Assembly: GCA_021795255.1 (NCBI GenBank)
Contig: JAJYPQ010000198.1
Location: 1 to 7,011, forward strand
Direction: 5' to 3'
DNA length: 7,011 nt
Origin: Pseudomonadota bacterium
GTDB lineage: Bacteria; Pseudomonadota; Gammaproteobacteria; Acidiferrobacterales; Acidiferrobacteraceae
Part shown: piece after piece, positions 5,271-7,011 of the stretch
How the letters are laid out: every line of letters starts with the position of its first letter
How positions within the stretch are numbered: the first letter of the stretch is position 1
Notes under the pieces: model-generated
Seen by the model: the letters and a program-made list of their open reading frames with translations, nothing else
What the model was told of the DNA's origin: nothing
Databases searched by the model: none
Program-made: the position numbers and the translations under genes

Positions 5271-5885
5271 ATGAAACCATCTCCTCCGAACTTCGTTGTC
5301 GGCATTGGCGGTTCTGCTGGGGGTCTGAACGCCTATAAGGCGCTCCTGGAGGCCCTGCCGTCTGATACCGGCATGGCTTTTGTTATTATTGCCCATATGC
5401 TCCCAGACGCCAGTAGTCAGTTAGCGCAACTGCTCTCACGCCGCACCGACATGCCCGTACGGGTCGCGGCTTCGGGGATGCCCCTCCGGGCGAATCACGT
5501 CTACGTGATGCCTCCAAACGCGGATCTGCTCCTTGAGGGTTGTCTGTTCAAGCTCGTCACCCCTCGCCTCAAGCGGAACACACAGATTGATGTGTTTTTT
5601 AGTTCGCTCGCTGAGGCTGTGGGGGCGCGCGCGATCGGCATTATTGTCTCGGGGTACGATGGGGACGGTACCGAGGGATGCCGGCACATCAAGGAAAAGG
5701 GCGGAGTGACATTCGCCCAGGATCTGTCTGCTGAAGTCGGCCAGATGCCCCTCAGTGCCCAGAAGGCCGGCCATGTGGATAGTGTCCTGGCGCTCAACCA
5801 AATATCAGACGCGCTACAAAAATTGGTACGCGACCAGTCCCCAAGTTCGGTCAGTGCCCCCACCCACAAGCACAGTCCAAAATAA
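5271..5885 (+). CDS. Stand-alone CheB-type methylesterase domain protein
   Basis: CheB methylesterases remove methyl groups from (or deamidate) glutamates of chemoreceptors. The product is 204 residues and contains only the catalytic domain. The triad is visible: Ser15 in GIGGSAGG, His42 in IIAHM, and Asp132 in SGYDGDGTEG. Other family blocks are HVYVMPPNADLLLEG and TFAQDLSAEVGQMPLSAQ. There is no N-terminal receiver domain and no interdomain linker, so activity is not controlled by CheA phosphorylation in cis. The last 17 or so residues are a Ser/Pro/His-rich tail. AGGTG at 5260-5264 serves as ribosome binding site. The gene starts 31 bases after kaiC with no terminator between, so co-transcription is likely. 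Such stand-alone CheB proteins occur near sensor kinases; the substrate here is unknown. Confidence 0.92.
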   Translation: MKPSPPNFVVGIGGSAGGLNAYKALLEALPSDTGMAFVIIAHMLPDASSQLAQLLSRRTDMPVRVAASGMPLRANHVYVMPPNADLLLEGCLFKLVTPRLKRNTQIDVFFSSLAEAVGARAIGIIVSGYDGDGTEGCRHIKEKGGVTFAQDLSAEVGQMPLSAQKAGHVDSVLALNQISDALQKLVRDQSPSSVSAPTHKHSPK

Positions 5886-6339
5886 GACAATGTCCGTCGT
5901 ACTGCTGAGGCGCCGCCGGTCGCAAGTCGATCAGTCCCTAGATCGCCCCCCAAAAGAAAAACGCGGACCGCGAAACCCGGCGTGTGACGACCCTCATCGC
6001 CCTGCTGGGCGCACTGGCCGATCGATTACTGGCAACGATCCGCGGAAAAGATGGCATGCGATTTGCCACATCCTGCGCCAAGAGAGGCGCTGGCACCCAT
6101 ACTGTCCACTGAGATATCGCCTTACTCTCTCACCTCTTTAATGTTGCCCACACCGCTTGGGGTATGGAGCCCCTGAGCGAGGCAGGTTCAATAAGGGAAA
6201 ATAGAGGGCTAGTCGAAGTGCCCTATAGCTTCGCCAAAGTTGGAATGAATGTGGTCAGATACGGGGGATTCTCCAAGCCCCTAATTTTCCCTAAAAATAT
6301 CATATAACCGATTGAGACATGGGATGGTTTTCCGTCTCC
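5886..6339. other. Region downstream of cheB without a convincing gene
   Basis: After the cheB stop the same frame stays open for about 33 codons, rich in Pro, Arg and Lys, to TGA near 5982-5984. A second frame (5942-6112) contains KKNADRETRRVTTLIALLGA, which faintly resembles the start of PAS-type sensor kinases, but lacks a start codon and soon becomes meaningless. From about 6115 to 6311 no protein-like frame is seen. A possible hairpin lies at 6064-6095. No clear intrinsic terminator with a T-run follows either cheB or the convergent TusE-like gene. Confidence 0.5.
6064..6095. terminator. Imperfect hairpin, possible weak terminator of the kaiC-cheB operon
   Basis: GCGCC (6075-6079) pairs with GGCGC (6086-6090) around AAGAGA, and TGCCA (6064-6068) pairs with TGGCA (6091-6095) outside a six-base bulge. 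No T-run follows, so it is not a standard intrinsic terminator. It may only be an RNA structure. Confidence 0.2.
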
Positions 6340-6675
6340 TCAGCCCGTGCTCCAGGTGCGCGGCCGGCGCATGCCCGCGACCTTACAGGCCTGCTTCACA
6401 TACCCATACGGGAAGAGTTCGAAGAGGTACGCTCGGGCCTTGGCACCCAACCCTTGATCCGCCAAATGGCGGATCGCGAAGCGGGCATCCGGGGCTACCT
6501 GATGTTCGTCGAAGAACGCACGCATGAAGCGGATGACCTTCCAGTGGTCTTCGCCTAAGGCCAGCCCTTCGGACTGCGCCAACGCTTCAGCCACGGGTTC
6601 GCTCCAGTCCCCAGGGTCGATCAGATAGCCCTCGTCGTCGGTCAAGATGCGCGCGCCGCCAGCCGAGATTTCCAT
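6340..6675 (-). CDS. TusE/DsrC-family protein lacking the penultimate cysteine
   Basis: TusE and DsrC are small cytoplasmic proteins that carry sulfur, TusE in tRNA thiouridylation and DsrC in dissimilatory sulfur metabolism. The start at 6675 is supported by GAGGAG (6688-6683) seven bases upstream; the frame is open a little further to 6690. The 111-residue product has the family blocks DDEGYLIDPGDWSEPVAEAL, HWKVIRFMRAFFDEH, LFELFPYGYVKQACKVAGM and a short C-terminal arm. Cys97 in KQACK corresponds to the inner cysteine (CysB) of DsrC. The penultimate CysA, found in the GCV-type ending of both DsrC and TusE, is replaced by an arm ending RTWSTG. It therefore cannot act as a standard TusE persulfide carrier or form the DsrC trisulfide. 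It belongs with the DsrC-like paralogues proposed to be regulatory. No dsr or tus genes are in the window. Confidence 0.9.
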   Translation of the reverse strand: MEISAGGARILTDDEGYLIDPGDWSEPVAEALAQSEGLALGEDHWKVIRFMRAFFDEHQVAPDARFAIRHLADQGLGAKARAYLFELFPYGYVKQACKVAGMRRPRTWSTG

Positions 6676-7011
6676 AGGTATGCTCCTCACGAAACCAGCC
6701 TTGTTATGTCCCGTGTGTCGCCGTCATCTGCCACCCGTCGGCTCATTTCCGCCCGGGGCGACGCTCGGAACCCTTAAGTTATACGCGAAACTCTTTCAGA
6801 CCGTGGCCCCCGGACACCTTGACCGCGGTCAAGGCATTTCGAATCAGCCTGTTAGCAACACATATATCCGTCCGGTTTGGTCGTCCATAAATGGTCTGCT
6901 TTTTCTCACAGCGATCCCCTAGGGGCGCGCTGCGGGTCCAGGCTACCGCCCGGTTAGCCTGTCCGTCAACGCCATTCAGAAATGCGTCAACCCAAAAGAG
7001 ATATACCCCCT
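6676..7011. other. Upstream region of the TusE/DsrC-like gene, with an unidentified minus-strand open frame
   Basis: No recognisable gene. On the minus strand a frame is open from the window edge to TAA at 6781-6779, about 76 codons, including YLFWVDAFLNGVDGQANRAV then AWTRSAPLGDRC and NRLIRNALTAVKVSGGHGLK. It could be the C-terminus of a gene entering from the right or chance; I do not recognise it. A -10-like TATAAC on the minus strand lies at 6783-6778 and overlaps that stop, with no good -35. CCCCTAGGGG at 6916-6925 is a further short palindrome. Confidence 0.35.
6817..6834. promoter_or_regulatory. 18-bp perfect palindrome upstream of the TusE/DsrC-like gene
   Basis: CCTTGACCGCGGTCAAGG has two exact 9-base half-sites with no spacer. 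It lies about 140 bases upstream of the ATG and about 34 bases upstream of the TATAAC box (6783-6778, minus strand). A dimeric transcription factor bound here would be centred near -55 of that putative promoter, a position compatible with activation of a promoter lacking a -35 box. The regulator is unknown. Confidence 0.45.

Noticed and set aside
5755..6141. Plus-strand open frame of 128 codons overlapping the end of cheB
   Set aside because: Starts inside cheB in another frame, is Arg/Pro-rich and shows no family motif.
1454..6305. Similar A+T-rich TTTTAGGGA text near 1485 (plus) and 6295 (minus), considered as element ends
   Set aside because: The surrounding bases do not align; the shared text is too short to call an inverted repeat.
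1..7011. CRISPR array or intact insertion sequence
   Set aside because: No regularly spaced direct repeats of CRISPR length were seen, and the only transposase is a C-terminal fragment without identified terminal repeats.

Overview
The window looks like a piece of accessory chromosome from a proteobacterium, most likely a gammaproteobacterium with sulfur metabolism. This is an inference from a TusE/DsrC-family protein, a KaiC-like ATPase paired with a stand-alone CheB, and a BrnT/BrnA toxin-antitoxin pair. No rRNA or other taxonomic marker is present, so the assignment is weak.

Left part (1-3610): a graveyard of mobile and defence genes. On the minus strand lie the start of a downstream gene (1-20), and a decayed type I restriction specificity gene, hsdS (119-660). 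An intact-looking brnT-brnA module (829-1372) follows on the plus strand, with a perfect palindromic operator lying on its promoter. Next come a degenerate tRNA-Asn-like sequence (1524-1598), a tandem 10-bp repeat, a DUF1902/HicB-like antitoxin gene with a probably shifted C-terminus, and a broken hicA toxin gene. A three-frame remnant of a ParB-like gene follows on the minus strand. A small lipoprotein gene (2647-3159) is split by one in-frame amber codon. An unidentified minus-strand coding fragment and the C-terminal end of an IS630-family transposase complete this part.

Middle part (3610-5885): the best-preserved genes. kaiC-like (two RecA-type ATPase domains, all catalytic motifs present, a Ser-Ser pair where cyanobacterial KaiC has its phosphorylation sites) is followed 31 bases later by a stand-alone CheB methylesterase domain with an intact Ser-His-Asp triad. 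They look like one operon that links a KaiC-type timer or switch ATPase to a chemotaxis-type methylesterase. No kaiA, kaiB, receiver domain or cheR is present in the window.

Right part (5886-7011): about 450 bases with no convincing gene, then a minus-strand TusE/DsrC-family gene that keeps the inner C-terminal cysteine but lacks the penultimate one. Its upstream region carries an 18-bp perfect palindrome and a minus-strand open frame of unknown nature.
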